Below, in pieces: positions 8,060 through 18,300 of a stretch of DNA of 64,000 bases. The stretch comes from Flavobacteriaceae bacterium PS02337 (GTDB lineage: Bacteria; Bacteroidota; Bacteroidia; Flavobacteriales; Flavobacteriaceae), in NCBI GenBank assembly GCA_029959285.1, contig JASCOE010000002.1:534963-598962 (forward strand), written 5' to 3'. The notes under the pieces were generated by a model, which was not told where the DNA came from, searched no databases, and saw only the letters and a list, made by a program, of their open reading frames with translations. The stretch's first letter is position 1. Every line of letters begins with the position of its first letter. A program made the position numbers and the translations under genes.

Positions 8060-10048
8060 ATGCAGACAGGAGAAAATGAACAGGCGCTTAGAAAAATTCT
8101 TGATATGACAAGGCTTATCAGCATGCTGCTGCTGTGCCTGCATTTTTATTATTATGGTTATTATGTTTTTAAGCTCTGGGGTTTTACATGTTCCTTTGGT
8201 GATAAATTGATGCAGAACATTTTCCGCACCGGTCTTTTTAATTATTTCAATACATCCAAACTTTTTGCATTGGGATTTTTAATCATCTCGCTTCTTGGGG
8301 CGAAGGGCAGAAAAAATGAAAAACTAAATTTTAAACAAGCTCTTTATTATATTATCGTCGGAATCTCTGTCTACTTTTTAAGTTACTTTTTTCTGATTGC
8401 TTTAATCCCTTCTGAACAAAGAATGTCTCTTTATATTTTCTTCACCTCTGCCGGATACCTCATATTACTTTCTGGAGGAACAATACTTTCGCGAATCATA
8501 AGGAAGAATCTCAACTCTAAAGATATTTTCAACAGGGAAAATGAAACATTTCCCCAAGAAGAAAGGCTGCTTGAAAATGAATACTCAATTAACCTTCCCG
8601 CACAATATAAATTAAAAAACAAAATCAGAAAAAGCTGGATAAATATCATAAACCCGTTTCGAGGTATCCTCGTGCCGGGCACACCAGGATCTGGAAAATC
8701 TTATTTTGTAATCCGTCATGTTCTTACACAGCACATTCGAAAACAGTTTAGTGTATTTGTCTACGATTTTAAATTTGACGACCTGACTATTATAGCTTAC
8801 AATACCTGGCTGAAATACAAACATCTATATAAGATTGAGCCTGCTTTTTATGTGATTAATTTTGATGATCTGAGCCGTACCCACAGATGCAATCCTCTTG
8901 ATCCTAAATCAATGACAGATATAACAGATGCCGCTGAATCAGCACGCACTATTCTTCTTGGATTGAACCGGGAATGGATAAAAAAACAGGGGGACTTTTT
9001 TGTCGAATCGCCTATCAATTTTCTTTCAGCTGTTATATGGTATCTGCGCAGATACAACAACGGAGAATTCTGCACGCTTCCTCATGTAATTGAACTCATG
9101 CAGGTTGAATACAATAGTCTTTTTACGTTGCTCAGAACTGAAAAAGAAATTGAGATTCTGATCGATCCTTTTGTCAGTGCCTATCTCAATAATGTCATGG
9201 AGCAGCTTGAGGGCCAGATAGCATCCGCAAAGATTTCAATGGCCAGACTCTCAAGCGCCCAGCTTTATTATGTACTCTCAGGAAATGACTTTACTCTCGA
9301 CATTAATAATCCTAATGATCCTAAGATAGTCTGTATGGGAAACAACCCGCTGAAAATCCAGACTTATGGTGCTGTGCTTTCGCTTTATGTGAGCAGGCTC
9401 ATCAAACAGGTAAACCAGAAAGACAGACTTAAAAGCAGTCTTATATTTGATGAATTTCCTACCATTTATCTCAATAACATGGACAGCCTGATAGCAACTG
9501 CAAGAAGCAATAAAGTAAGCACCTGCATTGGTATTCAGGACTTCAGCCAGCTCCGTAAAGATTATGGGCGCGAGCAGGCAGATGTTATACTCAATATCAC
9601 CGGCAATATCATCAGCGGTCAGGTAAATGGTGACACAGCAAAGCAGCTCTCCGAGCGTTTTGGTAAAATAATGCAGGACCGCGAGAGTTTATCCATAAAC
9701 AGTTCGGATACATCAATCAGCAGATCAAAACAATTGGAATCAGCAGTCCCTGCTTCCAAAATTTCCTGCTTAAGCTCTGGTGAATTTGTAGGTATAACTG
9801 CCGATAATCCTGACTGTAAAATTGAGCTCAAAACATTTCATTCGGAAATAATCAATAATCACGAGCAGCTTAAAAAAGAAGAGAACTCATATCAGCAGAT
9901 AAGCCCGGTACGCACTATAAACAGTACAATGATTGAACGCAATTATCTGCAGATAAAAGAAGATATATCAGAGATTGTAAATTCAGAACTGGAACGTCTT
10001 TTACATGACCCTGCCCTGTCTCATTTAGTTATCAAAAAGAAAAAATAA
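8060..10048 (+). CDS. VirD4/TraG-type coupling protein (T4CP)
   Basis: A 662-residue protein with four hydrophobic N-terminal segments (about residues 16-38, 55-78, 92-115, 125-145). A Walker A motif GTPGSGKS lies at 207-214 and a Walker B LIFDEFPTI has its key Asp at 464. This is the layout of type IV coupling proteins that deliver the relaxase-DNA complex to a secretion channel. It ends the mob operon. No other conjugation genes (TraB-TraQ type) are visible, so the element may carry its own coupling protein but rely on another element for the mating channel. Confidence 0.92.
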   Translation: MQTGENEQALRKILDMTRLISMLLLCLHFYYYGYYVFKLWGFTCSFGDKLMQNIFRTGLFNYFNTSKLFALGFLIISLLGAKGRKNEKLNFKQALYYIIVGISVYFLSYFFLIALIPSEQRMSLYIFFTSAGYLILLSGGTILSRIIRKNLNSKDIFNRENETFPQEERLLENEYSINLPAQYKLKNKIRKSWINIINPFRGILVPGTPGSGKSYFVIRHVLTQHIRKQFSVFVYDFKFDDLTIIAYNTWLKYKHLYKIEPAFYVINFDDLSRTHRCNPLDPKSMTDITDAAESARTILLGLNREWIKKQGDFFVESPINFLSAVIWYLRRYNNGEFCTLPHVIELMQVEYNSLFTLLRTEKEIEILIDPFVSAYLNNVMEQLEGQIASAKISMARLSSAQLYYVLSGNDFTLDINNPNDPKIVCMGNNPLKIQTYGAVLSLYVSRLIKQVNQKDRLKSSLIFDEFPTIYLNNMDSLIATARSNKVSTCIGIQDFSQLRKDYGREQADVILNITGNIISGQVNGDTAKQLSERFGKIMQDRESLSINSSDTSISRSKQLESAVPASKISCLSSGEFVGITADNPDCKIELKTFHSEIINNHEQLKKEENSYQQISPVRTINSTMIERNYLQIKEDISEIVNSELERLLHDPALSHLVIKKKK

Positions 10049-10101
10049 TCAATTGATCCTTTAATTGTTTTCTTTATCCAGAGAAAAGGAAAAATATTCT
10101 T

Positions 10102-10536
10102 TTACCTGCCGGATTCCTTAATAATCTGCAGTGTCTTGTCATCTTGCTCTCCTTTATAATATTTTTCAAGCACCTGCCTGAAACAGTCGGGCGCATCTGG
10201 CAGCAGGCTGAACAGGGTCATGCAGGATTTGAGTTTTCTCTCATCCGGCCTGCCTAGGATTTCCAGTGCCGTTTTATTTTCGATTTTAAGCATTGCGCTG
10301 GTAATTTCCATCAGACGTTTACCCAGTATCGGGTGGTCAAGGTACAGTGAGGCTTCCTTTAGGTCTTCAATGCCGTAAAAGATATTATAGTCCGTGAATC
10401 CCAGTCCTCTCAGCTGGGGAAAAATAAACCACATCCAGTGGGTCTGTTTTCTTCCTTTCCTGATTTCTTCTAGCGCAATGGCGTACGTTTCCCGCTGCGC
10501 CTCTAAAAAACGGTCCAAATCATATCGCTTTTCCAT
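10102..10536 (-). CDS. DUF1810 family protein
   Basis: The start is placed at the Met beginning MEKRYDLDRFLEAQ, giving 144 residues; an upstream Met adds 17 implausible residues. The family pattern is clear: RFLEAQ, then HWMWFIFPQLRGLG, then LREI-like and LKSCMTLF segments. DUF1810 is a small alpha-helical cytoplasmic family of unknown function. It is convergent with the coupling protein gene and probably a passenger. Only a weak inverted repeat lies in the 53-bp gap between the stops. Confidence 0.85.
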   Translation of the reverse strand: MEKRYDLDRFLEAQRETYAIALEEIRKGRKQTHWMWFIFPQLRGLGFTDYNIFYGIEDLKEASLYLDHPILGKRLMEITSAMLKIENKTALEILGRPDERKLKSCMTLFSLLPDAPDCFRQVLEKYYKGEQDDKTLQIIKESGR

Positions 10537-10850
10537 TGTAGTGTTTTTTTGCCGTTTGAATTTACAAAATATTTCAATGCCGCTCACAGAACAGGCGTCT
10601 TAAACTGCTTCTGCCTGCCGTAAAACGGACTGGGAAATTTCCAATGAAAACGGATTAAAAGAGCCGCGAAAATAGCACCCGCAGGCTCCTGCATGCGCAT
10701 AACGGCCCTGCCGCCCTTCGGGACTTATAGCACTCCGGAGCCTTTATCGGGCGCTTGATTTTGTGCTTTCTTTTTTCCCGTTTTTCTTTTGGAAAATTTC
10801 ATGCGGGGCTTGGGAAAAAACAGATAAACATTCACTTAAAATCTTGCATC
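10537..10850. other. GC-rich structured leader upstream of ssb
   Basis: This 314-bp stretch has no supported gene. It is much richer in GC than its surroundings and holds several short inverted repeats, including GCAGGCTCCTGC at 10681-10692. A related element (GCAGG...CCTGC, 13144-13161) occurs upstream of the radC-like gene, suggesting a shared regulatory or replication-associated leader on this element. Confidence 0.45.
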
Positions 10851-11240
10851 ATGGAAATCTCAGGACGAATTACAAAAGATGCCGTAACGGCAAAAGTTTC
10901 AAACGACAGGGAGGTGGTAAATTTCTCCATTGCCGTAAACGACAGCTACAGATCAAAAGGGTCTGCCGAACTTAAAAAGATTGTGACCTACATCGACTGC
11001 TCCTATTGGATGGGCTCCAAAATGGCGCAGTGGCTTAAAAAAGGAACCATGGTCGAACTCTTCGGGCGCATAGGTCTGAATGTCTACAATAATGCCGAGG
11101 GAAAAGCGCTCGGCTCTCTCACCTTTCATACCAATAATATTAAGATACTGGTTTTCCCGAAAGCGGAAAGCGATTCCAATACTCCCGCAGTTTCAAAGAA
11201 AAAAACGGTTAAAAATCAACCCGACGACCTGCCTTTCTGA
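10851..11240 (+). CDS. ssb: Single-stranded DNA-binding protein
   Basis: The start is taken at the Met beginning MEISGRITKDAV (129 residues), because the longer frame runs back through the GC-rich leader. The protein has the OB-fold pattern of SSB: GRITKDA, VVNFSIAVND, then YIDCSYW and GTMVELFGRIG. It ends in acidic-hydrophobic DDLPF, the C-terminal tip that docks SSB partner proteins. On mobile elements SSB protects the transferred single strand. The PcfK-like gene follows after 37 bp. Confidence 0.92.
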   Translation: MEISGRITKDAVTAKVSNDREVVNFSIAVNDSYRSKGSAELKKIVTYIDCSYWMGSKMAQWLKKGTMVELFGRIGLNVYNNAEGKALGSLTFHTNNIKILVFPKAESDSNTPAVSKKKTVKNQPDDLPF

Positions 11241-11277
11241 TTGGAATTAACATTGTTTCAAATTAAAATTATACGCT

Positions 11278-11658
11278 ATGAAAGCATCAGAAAAATTTAA
11301 AACCGCCATAGAAAGCTACCTCAGCGAAAAAGCGCAGAACGATGCCGAGTTTTCTGCCGACTTTAAAAAAGAGAGCAAAAATCTTGAAAGCTGTTTCCAT
11401 TACATTTTCGGCGAGGTCAAAAAAACAGGGGAATTCGCCTTTGACAATCAGGAAATCTTTGATATGGCTGTCAGATACTACAAAGACGACAGCATTGGAA
11501 CCCCTGCCCCTGTTGCGTGCAGAGTGGCGGTAAGTGCGCCTGCAAAACCTGATTTGTTCTCAACTGCTCCCGCAGTATCGCAAAGCACATTTCAAAAAAC
11601 AGAAACCGTACAGCCCGTGAAGCCCGTTCAGAAAACCCTAACACTCTTTGACTTATGA
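11278..11658 (+). CDS. PcfK-like family protein
   Basis: A 126-residue protein whose first 70 residues (KFKTAIESYLSEKA ... FDNQEIFDMAVRYYKDD) match the PcfK-like family named after the pCF10 conjugation region. The C-terminal half is a Pro/Ala/Val-rich linker ending TLFDL. The stop overlaps the PcfJ start by 4 bp (ATGA). The family has no settled biochemical role; its constant company with PcfJ and SSB on Bacteroidota mobile elements suggests DNA processing. Confidence 0.85.
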   Translation: MKASEKFKTAIESYLSEKAQNDAEFSADFKKESKNLESCFHYIFGEVKKTGEFAFDNQEIFDMAVRYYKDDSIGTPAPVACRVAVSAPAKPDLFSTAPAVSQSTFQKTETVQPVKPVQKTLTLFDL

Positions 11659-12971
11659 TACCCAAAACCATTATAGAAAAAGAAATCAGCGCCTTAAGCG
11701 TTTCCCTTGTCCCCGTTACAGCACACATGCAGTTGTGGGCGGAAAAGAATATTTTCCTTAAATGGGCGGTGCTCTCAAGAGGGAAATTCCATTGTCTGGA
11801 ATGCACCCGCTCATGGAAGCCTGACACACAGAGCCAGTCCTGCCAGAATTATATCAATTGCACCGCCTGTCAGGGCAGGCTTAAAATGCATCAGCACAAT
11901 CAGGTGCATTTCAAGGAAATAGAATACTTTGCCCTCACCGATACCTGCTCTGGGTATCAGGTGGTGCGCATCATCTGCTCGCACAAGAACATGAAAAAGA
12001 ACTTTCTTCCCCACTATTCCCATACCGAAGTCATGCAGCATTGGATTAGCCCCAAAGGGGAAGTGCGCACTATCTCCCGAAGCACCAATGTTTTCTCCCA
12101 TGCCTATGATGCATGGCAATACTATTCCCCTTTGGAAATCCGTCCAAAGGATTTTCAGAACAGCCCGAAATACCGCATCAATCCCTATAAGGTTTATCCG
12201 CACCTCAAAGTGATTCCTCTTTTGAAAAGAAACGGCTTCAAGACTTCCCTGCACGGAATTGCTCCTCAGATTCTCTTTACCGCACTTTTAAAAGACCCCG
12301 TGGCGGAAACTCTTTTGAAAAGTTCGCAGACAAGTCTGCTCAAGCACTACCTGACTTCCAATGAACAGCACCTGCGTGAAAACTGGCAGGCGGTTAAAGC
12401 CTGCCTTAAGCACCGCTATAAAATTCAGGACATCAAAATTTGGGAGGATTACATTGCCCTGCTCAGATGGTTCAAAAAAGACATCGGCGCTCCTGCGCTT
12501 GCCTGCCCTGAGGATTTAGACCAGGCGCATGACAGGCTTGTCGCCAAAAAAAGGGATATTCAGCGAAAGAAACATCTTGCGCAGCTGCGCGCCGAAATAC
12601 AGAAAGCAGAGCCGATTTACAGACAGGATAAAAAGCAGTTTCTTGGACTCTCTTTTACCGATAAAGACCTGACGGTAAAAGTCCTTGACTGCGTGCAGGA
12701 TTTCCTCCAAGAGGGCGACACGCTACACCACTGCGTATTTACCAATGAATATTATAAAAAGAAAGATTCCCTGATACTCTCGGCGCAGATCGGCAGCACA
12801 CCCGTGGAAACCATTGAAGTTTCCCTTTCCAAAATGGAAGTCATCCAATGCAGGGGGCTTCGCAATAAAGCCACTAAATATCACAGCAGGATTTTGGGGA
12901 TTATCCGCAGAAATATGCCCGAGATTGCCCGACGCATGAAAAAACGGAAAAAACAGAGGGCTTCCGCTTGA
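11655..12971 (+). CDS. PcfJ domain-containing protein
   Basis: A 438-residue protein. The PcfJ-like domain is in the C-terminal third: VLDCVQDFLQEGDTLHHCV, then TPVETIEVSLSKMEVIQCRG. The N-terminal part has cysteine pairs (CLECTRSW, CTACQGRL near residues 50-80) that could bind zinc. The C-terminal tail is strongly basic. It is translationally coupled to the PcfK-like gene and followed by a strong terminator, so ssb-pcfK-pcfJ form one operon. Function is unknown beyond association with conjugative elements. Confidence 0.87.
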   Translation: MIPKTIIEKEISALSVSLVPVTAHMQLWAEKNIFLKWAVLSRGKFHCLECTRSWKPDTQSQSCQNYINCTACQGRLKMHQHNQVHFKEIEYFALTDTCSGYQVVRIICSHKNMKKNFLPHYSHTEVMQHWISPKGEVRTISRSTNVFSHAYDAWQYYSPLEIRPKDFQNSPKYRINPYKVYPHLKVIPLLKRNGFKTSLHGIAPQILFTALLKDPVAETLLKSSQTSLLKHYLTSNEQHLRENWQAVKACLKHRYKIQDIKIWEDYIALLRWFKKDIGAPALACPEDLDQAHDRLVAKKRDIQRKKHLAQLRAEIQKAEPIYRQDKKQFLGLSFTDKDLTVKVLDCVQDFLQEGDTLHHCVFTNEYYKKKDSLILSAQIGSTPVETIEVSLSKMEVIQCRGLRNKATKYHSRILGIIRRNMPEIARRMKKRKKQRASA

Positions 12972-12988
12972 AGCATTTTACTATTGAT

Positions 12989-13017
12989 ACCGCAGATTGA
13001 TACTGCGGTTTTTTTTG
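12989..13017 (+). terminator. Intrinsic terminator of the ssb-pcfK-pcfJ operon
   Basis: Arms ACCGCAG (12989-12995) and CTGCGGT (13003-13009) enclose a 7-nt loop and run into eight T residues. Confidence 0.9.
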
Positions 13018-13239
13018 GCGCGCAGACACTTTAAGGCGTATGGGGCAGTATCGGGTTAAGGTGCTATTGGGGAATGTTAAGTCAATTTCATCACAAAGTT
13101 CGGGCACGGCTTTCGGTTCTCCGCAAAAAATTCCCCCATAAATGCAGGGCTCCGCTCCTGCTTTATTGCGTTGCTTTCTGCGTTCGCTCAGCCCTGCCCG
13201 GGCAGCGGTGCTGTAATTAATCTTAAAACTACAGCAGCT
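13018..13239. other. GC-rich leader upstream of radC-like gene
   Basis: No gene is supported here. The stretch includes a perfect 12-nt palindrome CTGCCCGGGCAG (13194-13205) and an imperfect GCAGG...CCTGC inverted repeat (13144-13161) that resembles the leader before ssb. Confidence 0.4.
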
Positions 13240-13710
13240 ATGAAAAATCTACAACAAAACACAGACTGGCAGAAAGTATCAGAAATCGAACTGATCTATA
13301 AAAGCAGGGTAAAAAGCGCCGACAGGCCTTATATCTCTTCATCAAGAGATGCCTACCGAATATTGATCGAAAACTGGGATCCCGGCAAGATAGAATTCTT
13401 CGAGCAGTTCAAAGTGCTGCTGCTCAACCAGTCCAACAGAGTTCTGGGAATCTATGAGGTTTCCTCAGGAGGCATTGCGGGAACCGTGGTTGATATGCGC
13501 CTGCTTTTTGCGGCAGCCCTAAAAGCTGCCGCCGTCGGGATCATCATCACCCACAACCATCCCTCAGGAAAGACTGCCCCTTCAGAGGCCGATAGAAATA
13601 TGACCCGAAAAATCCGCGAAGCGGGAAAACTGCTGGATATTCCGCTGCTCGATCACCTGATCGTAACGCCCGAAACCTATTACTCTTTTGCAGATGAAGA
13701 CGCCCTTTAA
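13240..13710 (+). CDS. RadC-like JAB-domain protein
   Basis: The start is set at the Met beginning MKNLQQNTDWQKV (156 residues). It has the JAB/MPN metalloprotease-like motif of the RadC family: GTVVDMRLLFAAAL followed by ITHNHPSGKTAPSEAD, giving the His-x-His...Asp metal-binding set. Element-borne RadC-like proteins like this lack the N-terminal helix-hairpin-helix domain of chromosomal RadC. They are found near replication and repair genes of integrative elements; the biochemical role is unproven. It is monocistronic or followed loosely by the small gene at 13769. Confidence 0.88.
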   Translation: MKNLQQNTDWQKVSEIELIYKSRVKSADRPYISSSRDAYRILIENWDPGKIEFFEQFKVLLLNQSNRVLGIYEVSSGGIAGTVVDMRLLFAAALKAAAVGIIITHNHPSGKTAPSEADRNMTRKIREAGKLLDIPLLDHLIVTPETYYSFADEDAL

Positions 13711-13723
13711 GGGCATTTTCATC
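13693..13723 (+). terminator. Hairpin over the radC-like stop codon
   Basis: The inner palindrome GCCCTTTAAGGGC (13702-13714) contains the TAA stop, and outer arms GATGAA/TTCATC extend the stem. There is little T tract, so this may be an mRNA-stabilising or attenuating hairpin rather than a full terminator. Confidence 0.5.
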
Positions 13724-13768
13724 TTTAATGCCCTTGCTCTGTTCCGGTTTTTTAGGTACTTTTGCCTT

Positions 13769-14008
13769 ATGAATCCAGAAGAAATAAAACGCTACTTTGA
13801 ATCCCTTCCGCCCCCGAAAGAAGTGGAATGGAAACCGTGGGCAAAAATTACCGATACCGAGCTTTTTTTAAAAAGCTGCTACACAGGCATACGCACCTTC
13901 AATGGAAGTCTTGATATGTGCCCCGCATGGTGGCATCTGAAAGATTTTTACCTTCTCATCAAAAAAACAGCACCTCAGCCAAGCAGCGAAGAGACTGCTT
14001 CAGAATAA
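13769..14008 (+). CDS. Small protein resembling the DUF6965 family
   Basis: The start at 13769 (MNPEEIKRYFESLPPPKE) gives 79 residues; a longer in-frame start overlaps the radC hairpin and is unlikely. The pattern of an N-terminal PEEI-YF helix, a short Pro stretch, an ITD-F-L-S central helix and a C-terminal LKDFYLL helix resembles DUF6965 small proteins of Bacteroidota; this is recall, not a search. It ends before a strong terminator. Function is unknown. Confidence 0.6.
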   Translation: MNPEEIKRYFESLPPPKEVEWKPWAKITDTELFLKSCYTGIRTFNGSLDMCPAWWHLKDFYLLIKKTAPQPSSEETASE

Positions 14009-14041
14009 TTCCGATCCTTCCGTAAATTCTTAATAAAGCAG

Positions 14042-14069
14042 AAAAGCACCTATTTGGGTGCTTTTTTTA
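14042..14069 (+). terminator. Intrinsic terminator after the small 79-aa gene
   Basis: A stem of nine pairs (AAAAGCACC-type arm 14042-14050 with GGTGCTTTT 14057-14065) has a 6-nt loop and ends in a T run. Confidence 0.88.
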
Positions 14070-14097
14070 TGCCCTGAAAAATAAGGCTTTTTATATT

Positions 14098-14154
14098 TTG
14101 TTATTATTTAGAACATTTTATTTTTAAAAATTGTTATTATCCGTGCTAATTTTG
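14098..14154 (+). promoter_or_regulatory. dinB promoter: -7 box plus paired direct repeats
   Basis: A TAnnTTTG-type -7 box (TAATTTTG, 14147-14154) lies 23 bp before the preferred dinB start. Upstream, TTGTTATTAT occurs at 14098-14107 and 14131-14140, 33 bp apart (three helical turns), spanning the place where a -33 element would sit. No good -33 TTG at normal spacing is visible. The repeat pair is a good candidate operator for a damage-responsive regulator; the regulator is not encoded next door. Confidence 0.55.
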
Positions 14155-14177
14155 ACAAGTATAAAATGATCAAGATT

Positions 14178-15359
14178 ATGAGCCGGGCAATTGTACATAT
14201 TGACATGAACACGTTTTTCGTATCCTGCGAAAGGCTGGAAAATTCAAAGCTAAACGGCATACCGCTTATCATCGGTGGCGGTGACAGAGGTGTTGTGGCT
14301 TCCTGTTCCTATGAAGCCAGAAAATTTGGTGTGCGTTCCGCCATGCCGATCCATATGGCCATGAAACTCTGCCCTCAGGCAAAAATAATGAAAGGCGACA
14401 TGGAACTCTATTCCAGACTCTCCCATGACATTACCGAAATCATTCAGGAAAAAGCACCCGTGGTGGAAAAAGCGAGCATTGATGAATTTTATCTGGACAT
14501 CACTGGAATGGATAAATTTTATGGCAGCTACAAATGGACTGATGAGCTGGCACAGCGCATTACAAAAGAAACGGGGCTTCCCCTGACCTTTGCCCTTTCG
14601 GTCAACAAAACCGTTTCGAAAATCGGAACCGGTGAAGGCAAGCAGAAGCAGAACCTTGAAATCCCCGAACATCTGGTACAGTCATTTTTGAATCCGCTAT
14701 CCATACGAAAAATCCCGATGGTCGGACAGAAAACCTTTGAGCTTCTTTCCCGAATCGGCATCCGCACCATCCAGACGCTCTCTGAAATGCCGGCGGAATC
14801 ACTCCAGCAGATGATAGGCAAAAACGGCACTGAGCTCTGGAAAAAAGCCAACGGAATAGACAACACCCCTGTAGAGCCCTATACGGAAAGAAAATCAATT
14901 TCAACCGAACATACCTTCTCTCAGGACACCATTGATGTATTGAAACTAAACCGGATCCTGCAGGGCATGGTGGAGAAGCTGGCCTATCAGCTGCGCGCTG
15001 AAGAATGGCTCACCTCGACGGTGACCGTTAAAATAAGGTATGCCAATTTTGATACCGAAACCAAGCAGTCCAGAGTCCAGTATACTTCAGCGGATCATAT
15101 TCTTACCCAGACCGTGACGGATCTCTTTACCAAGCTCTACCAGCGCCGAATGAGACTGCGCCTGATCGGAGTGCGCTTTAGCGGCCTTGTCAGGGGAACT
15201 TATCAGATTGACCTGTTCAATGACACCGAGGAAATGCTTGCCCTTTATCAGGCCATGGACAGAATGAAGACCCGTTACGGATTTGATGCCGTGATGAGAT
15301 GCGCCGGCGCATCTTTCAAACCAAATAACAAAGACGAAATTTTAAAACGCAGAAAATAG
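14178..15359 (+). CDS. dinB: DNA polymerase IV (Y-family translesion polymerase)
   Basis: Starting at MSRAIVHIDMNTFF gives 393 residues and a leader of about 17 nt from the predicted start of transcription; the ATG at 14166 would leave almost none. Y-family signatures are visible: HIDMNTFFVSCE (first catalytic Asp), SYEARKFGVRSAMP, and EKASIDEFYLDIT (catalytic Asp-Glu). The little-finger region follows, containing the helix-hairpin-helix stretch IPMVGQKTFELL. The product performs error-prone bypass of DNA lesions. The dnaE gene starts 3 bp after its stop, forming a translesion operon. Confidence 0.95.
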   Translation: MSRAIVHIDMNTFFVSCERLENSKLNGIPLIIGGGDRGVVASCSYEARKFGVRSAMPIHMAMKLCPQAKIMKGDMELYSRLSHDITEIIQEKAPVVEKASIDEFYLDITGMDKFYGSYKWTDELAQRITKETGLPLTFALSVNKTVSKIGTGEGKQKQNLEIPEHLVQSFLNPLSIRKIPMVGQKTFELLSRIGIRTIQTLSEMPAESLQQMIGKNGTELWKKANGIDNTPVEPYTERKSISTEHTFSQDTIDVLKLNRILQGMVEKLAYQLRAEEWLTSTVTVKIRYANFDTETKQSRVQYTSADHILTQTVTDLFTKLYQRRMRLRLIGVRFSGLVRGTYQIDLFNDTEEMLALYQAMDRMKTRYGFDAVMRCAGASFKPNNKDEILKRRK

Positions 15360-15362
15360 ATC

Positions 15363-18300
15363 ATGTACCTCAACTGCCACTCTTTTCATTCCCTGCGCTA
15401 CGGCACCATTCCGCTGGATGATCTGATCAGGCAGGCAGCTGATTGCGGTGTCACGGCAGCAGCCCTGACCGATGTCAACACCGTAACGGGGATCTATGAT
15501 TTTATCAAAGGCTGCCAGGCCCTGGGCATAAAACCGCTTGTCGGGATAGAGTTCCGCTGCAGGCACAAATTCCGCTATATCGGACTTGCCAAAAATGCGG
15601 CAGGGCTTGCCCAGATGAACCGGTTCCTGACCGATCATAATTTCAGCGGTGCTCCGCTTCCCGAAAAAGCTCCTGCTTTGGAATCGGTGTATTTTATCTA
15701 TACGCTGGAAAATGCGCCTGCACAGCTCGGCGAGAATGAATTTATCGGCATTCGGCCAGACCAGCTCTCAAGGCTCTATATGCCAGAGCTTAAAAAGAAG
15801 ATTTCAAAAATGGTTATCCTTCAGCCGGTGGTATTCCGCACCAAAAGAGAATACAACCTGCACAGGATCCTGCGCGCCGTTGACCTCAATGAGCTTCTGT
15901 CCAAACTGGGGCCTGATGACTGCTGCAGAAAATCCGATATGATGATTCCTGAAACCGAACTTGGCGCGTTGTATAAAGATTATCCTCAGATCATCCAGAA
16001 CACCCGATATATCATTGAGCACTGCGACTTCCAGTATGATTTCGAAAGCCCAAAAAACAAAAAATATTACACCAAAAATAAAGCTGGGGACATTGCCCTT
16101 TTGACCACCCTTGCCGAAGAAGGTCTGGTATGGCGCTACGGACGCCATAACCCCGAAGCAAAGACGCGCGTGGAGAAAGAGCTCAAAGTGATCAATGACC
16201 TTGAATTCAGCGGCTATTTCCTCATCACCTGGGACATCATACGCTACAGCAACAGCAGAGGTTTTCTCCATATCGGAAGGGGCTCGGGCGCCAACAGCAT
16301 CATTGCCTACTGTCTGGGAATAACCGACATCTGCCCTTTGGAGCTTGACCTGTATTTTGAGCGCTTTCTGAATGAAAACCGCAAAAGCCCTCCCGATTTT
16401 GACATCGACTGGTCATGGAAAGAGCGTGATGTGATCTTAAAATATATCTTCAACCGTTACGGTTATGAGAATGTGGCTTTCTGCGGCACTAATGTGGAAT
16501 TCAAATACCGCTCGATTTTCCGCGAAGTCGGCAAGGTTTTCGGACTGCCGAAAGACGAGCTTGATCTCTTGGCAAAAAATCCCATGAAGCTGCACCAGAC
16601 CAACTCCATAGTCAAGCTGGTGCAGGAATATGGCATGATGCTCGAGAAATACCCTAACATGCGAAGTATGCACTCCTGCGGAATTCTGATCTCTGAAGAG
16701 CAGCTGACCAATTACACCCCGCTGGAAATGCCACCAAAAGGGTTTCCTATCGTACTCTTTGACATGCACACGGCCGAAGATATCGGTTTTGACAAGTTCG
16801 ACATCCTGAGCCAGAGAGGCATCGGGCATATTGATGATACCGTAAAAATAATTGAGCAGAACAGAGGCATCCGCATTAATATCCGCGACACAAGGCTTTC
16901 AAAAGATGAGAAGTCCGCAAACGTATACCTTGCCCAGGGACGCACAATTGGATGCTTTTACATTGAAAGCCCTGCCATGCGCGGTCTATTGCGCCGTCTG
17001 AAATGCGATAATTACAAAACCCTTGTGGCCGCCTCTTCCATCATCCGCCCGGGTGTGGCGCAGTCGGGAATGATGAAGGAATACATCTTCCGCCATAACA
17101 ATCCGTCAAAATTTGAGTATTTCCATCCGGTTTTCGAGCAGCAGCTCGGAGAAACCTACGGGATTATGGTGTATCAGGAAGACGTTATAAAAATTGCCCT
17201 GCATTACGGCGGGCTCTCGGCCGCCGACGGCGATATCCTCAGACGTGCCATGTCCGGCAAGGGACGTTCCAAAGCTGCTCTGCAGAAAGTCAAGGACGAT
17301 TTTTTTATTGCCGCCGCCGAAAAAGGGCATCCCGAAGAGCTGAGCCGTGAAATCTACCGCCAGATCGAATCCTTCGCAGGCTATTCCTTCTGCAAGGCGC
17401 ACTCCGCTTCCTACTCCTTGGAAAGCTACCAGAGCCTTTACCTGAAGGTGCACTACCCTGTTGAATTTATGGTGGCTGTGATCAATAATCAGGGTGGGTT
17501 TTATCGCACTGAAATCTACGTGCACGAAGCCAGAATGGCCGGCGCTGTCATACATACGCCATGTGTGAACAAAAGCGATTATGAAACTGCGCTTTACGGC
17601 AGCGATATTTATCTTGGGTTTATGCACCTGCAGGGCCTTGATTCCAAACTCTCCCAGTTCATCTCTTATGAACGAGGGAGAAACGGCATTTATAAATCGC
17701 TGGAGGATTTCATAAACAGGGTGCCTATGGGCATCGAGAATGTAAAAGTCCTTATTTTCATAGGTGCTTTCCGCTTTACGGGAAAAACCAAAAACCAGCT
17801 GCTGGTGCAGGTCAGCCTTCTGATGAATAATTTCAAGCCCGAAAACCGCGGGCTTATGCTCATTGAGCAGCCGGCTAAGGAATTTATGCTGCCTGTTTTG
17901 GAGCGCTCGGTATTTGAGGATGCCTTTGATGAAATCGAGCTTCTGAATTTTCCCATTTCCTGCACCGTTTTTGATCTGCTGCAGACCAGACACCGCGGGG
18001 ATGTGATGGTGCGCGATCTTCTGAAATACCATAAAAAGCAGGTCCGCATGCTGGCCTACCTGATCTCAACAAAACAGGTGCCGACCAAAAGGGGAAATAT
18101 GTATTTCGGGACATGGATCGATCATGAGGGAGCCTATTTTGATACGGCGCATTTCCCCGACAGTCTGGTGAATAATCCTTTTCAGGGAGGAGGCTGCTAC
18201 CTGCTATTGGGAATCGTGGAAATTGACTATCATTTTCCGACCATCACCATTTCAAGGATGGCGAAAATGCCTTTCATTCCCGATCCCAGATACTCGGACT

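Noticed and set aside
15804-18114. Long minus-strand ORFs inside dnaE
   Set aside because: They are frame shadows of the GC-richer dnaE gene; their translations show no family motif.
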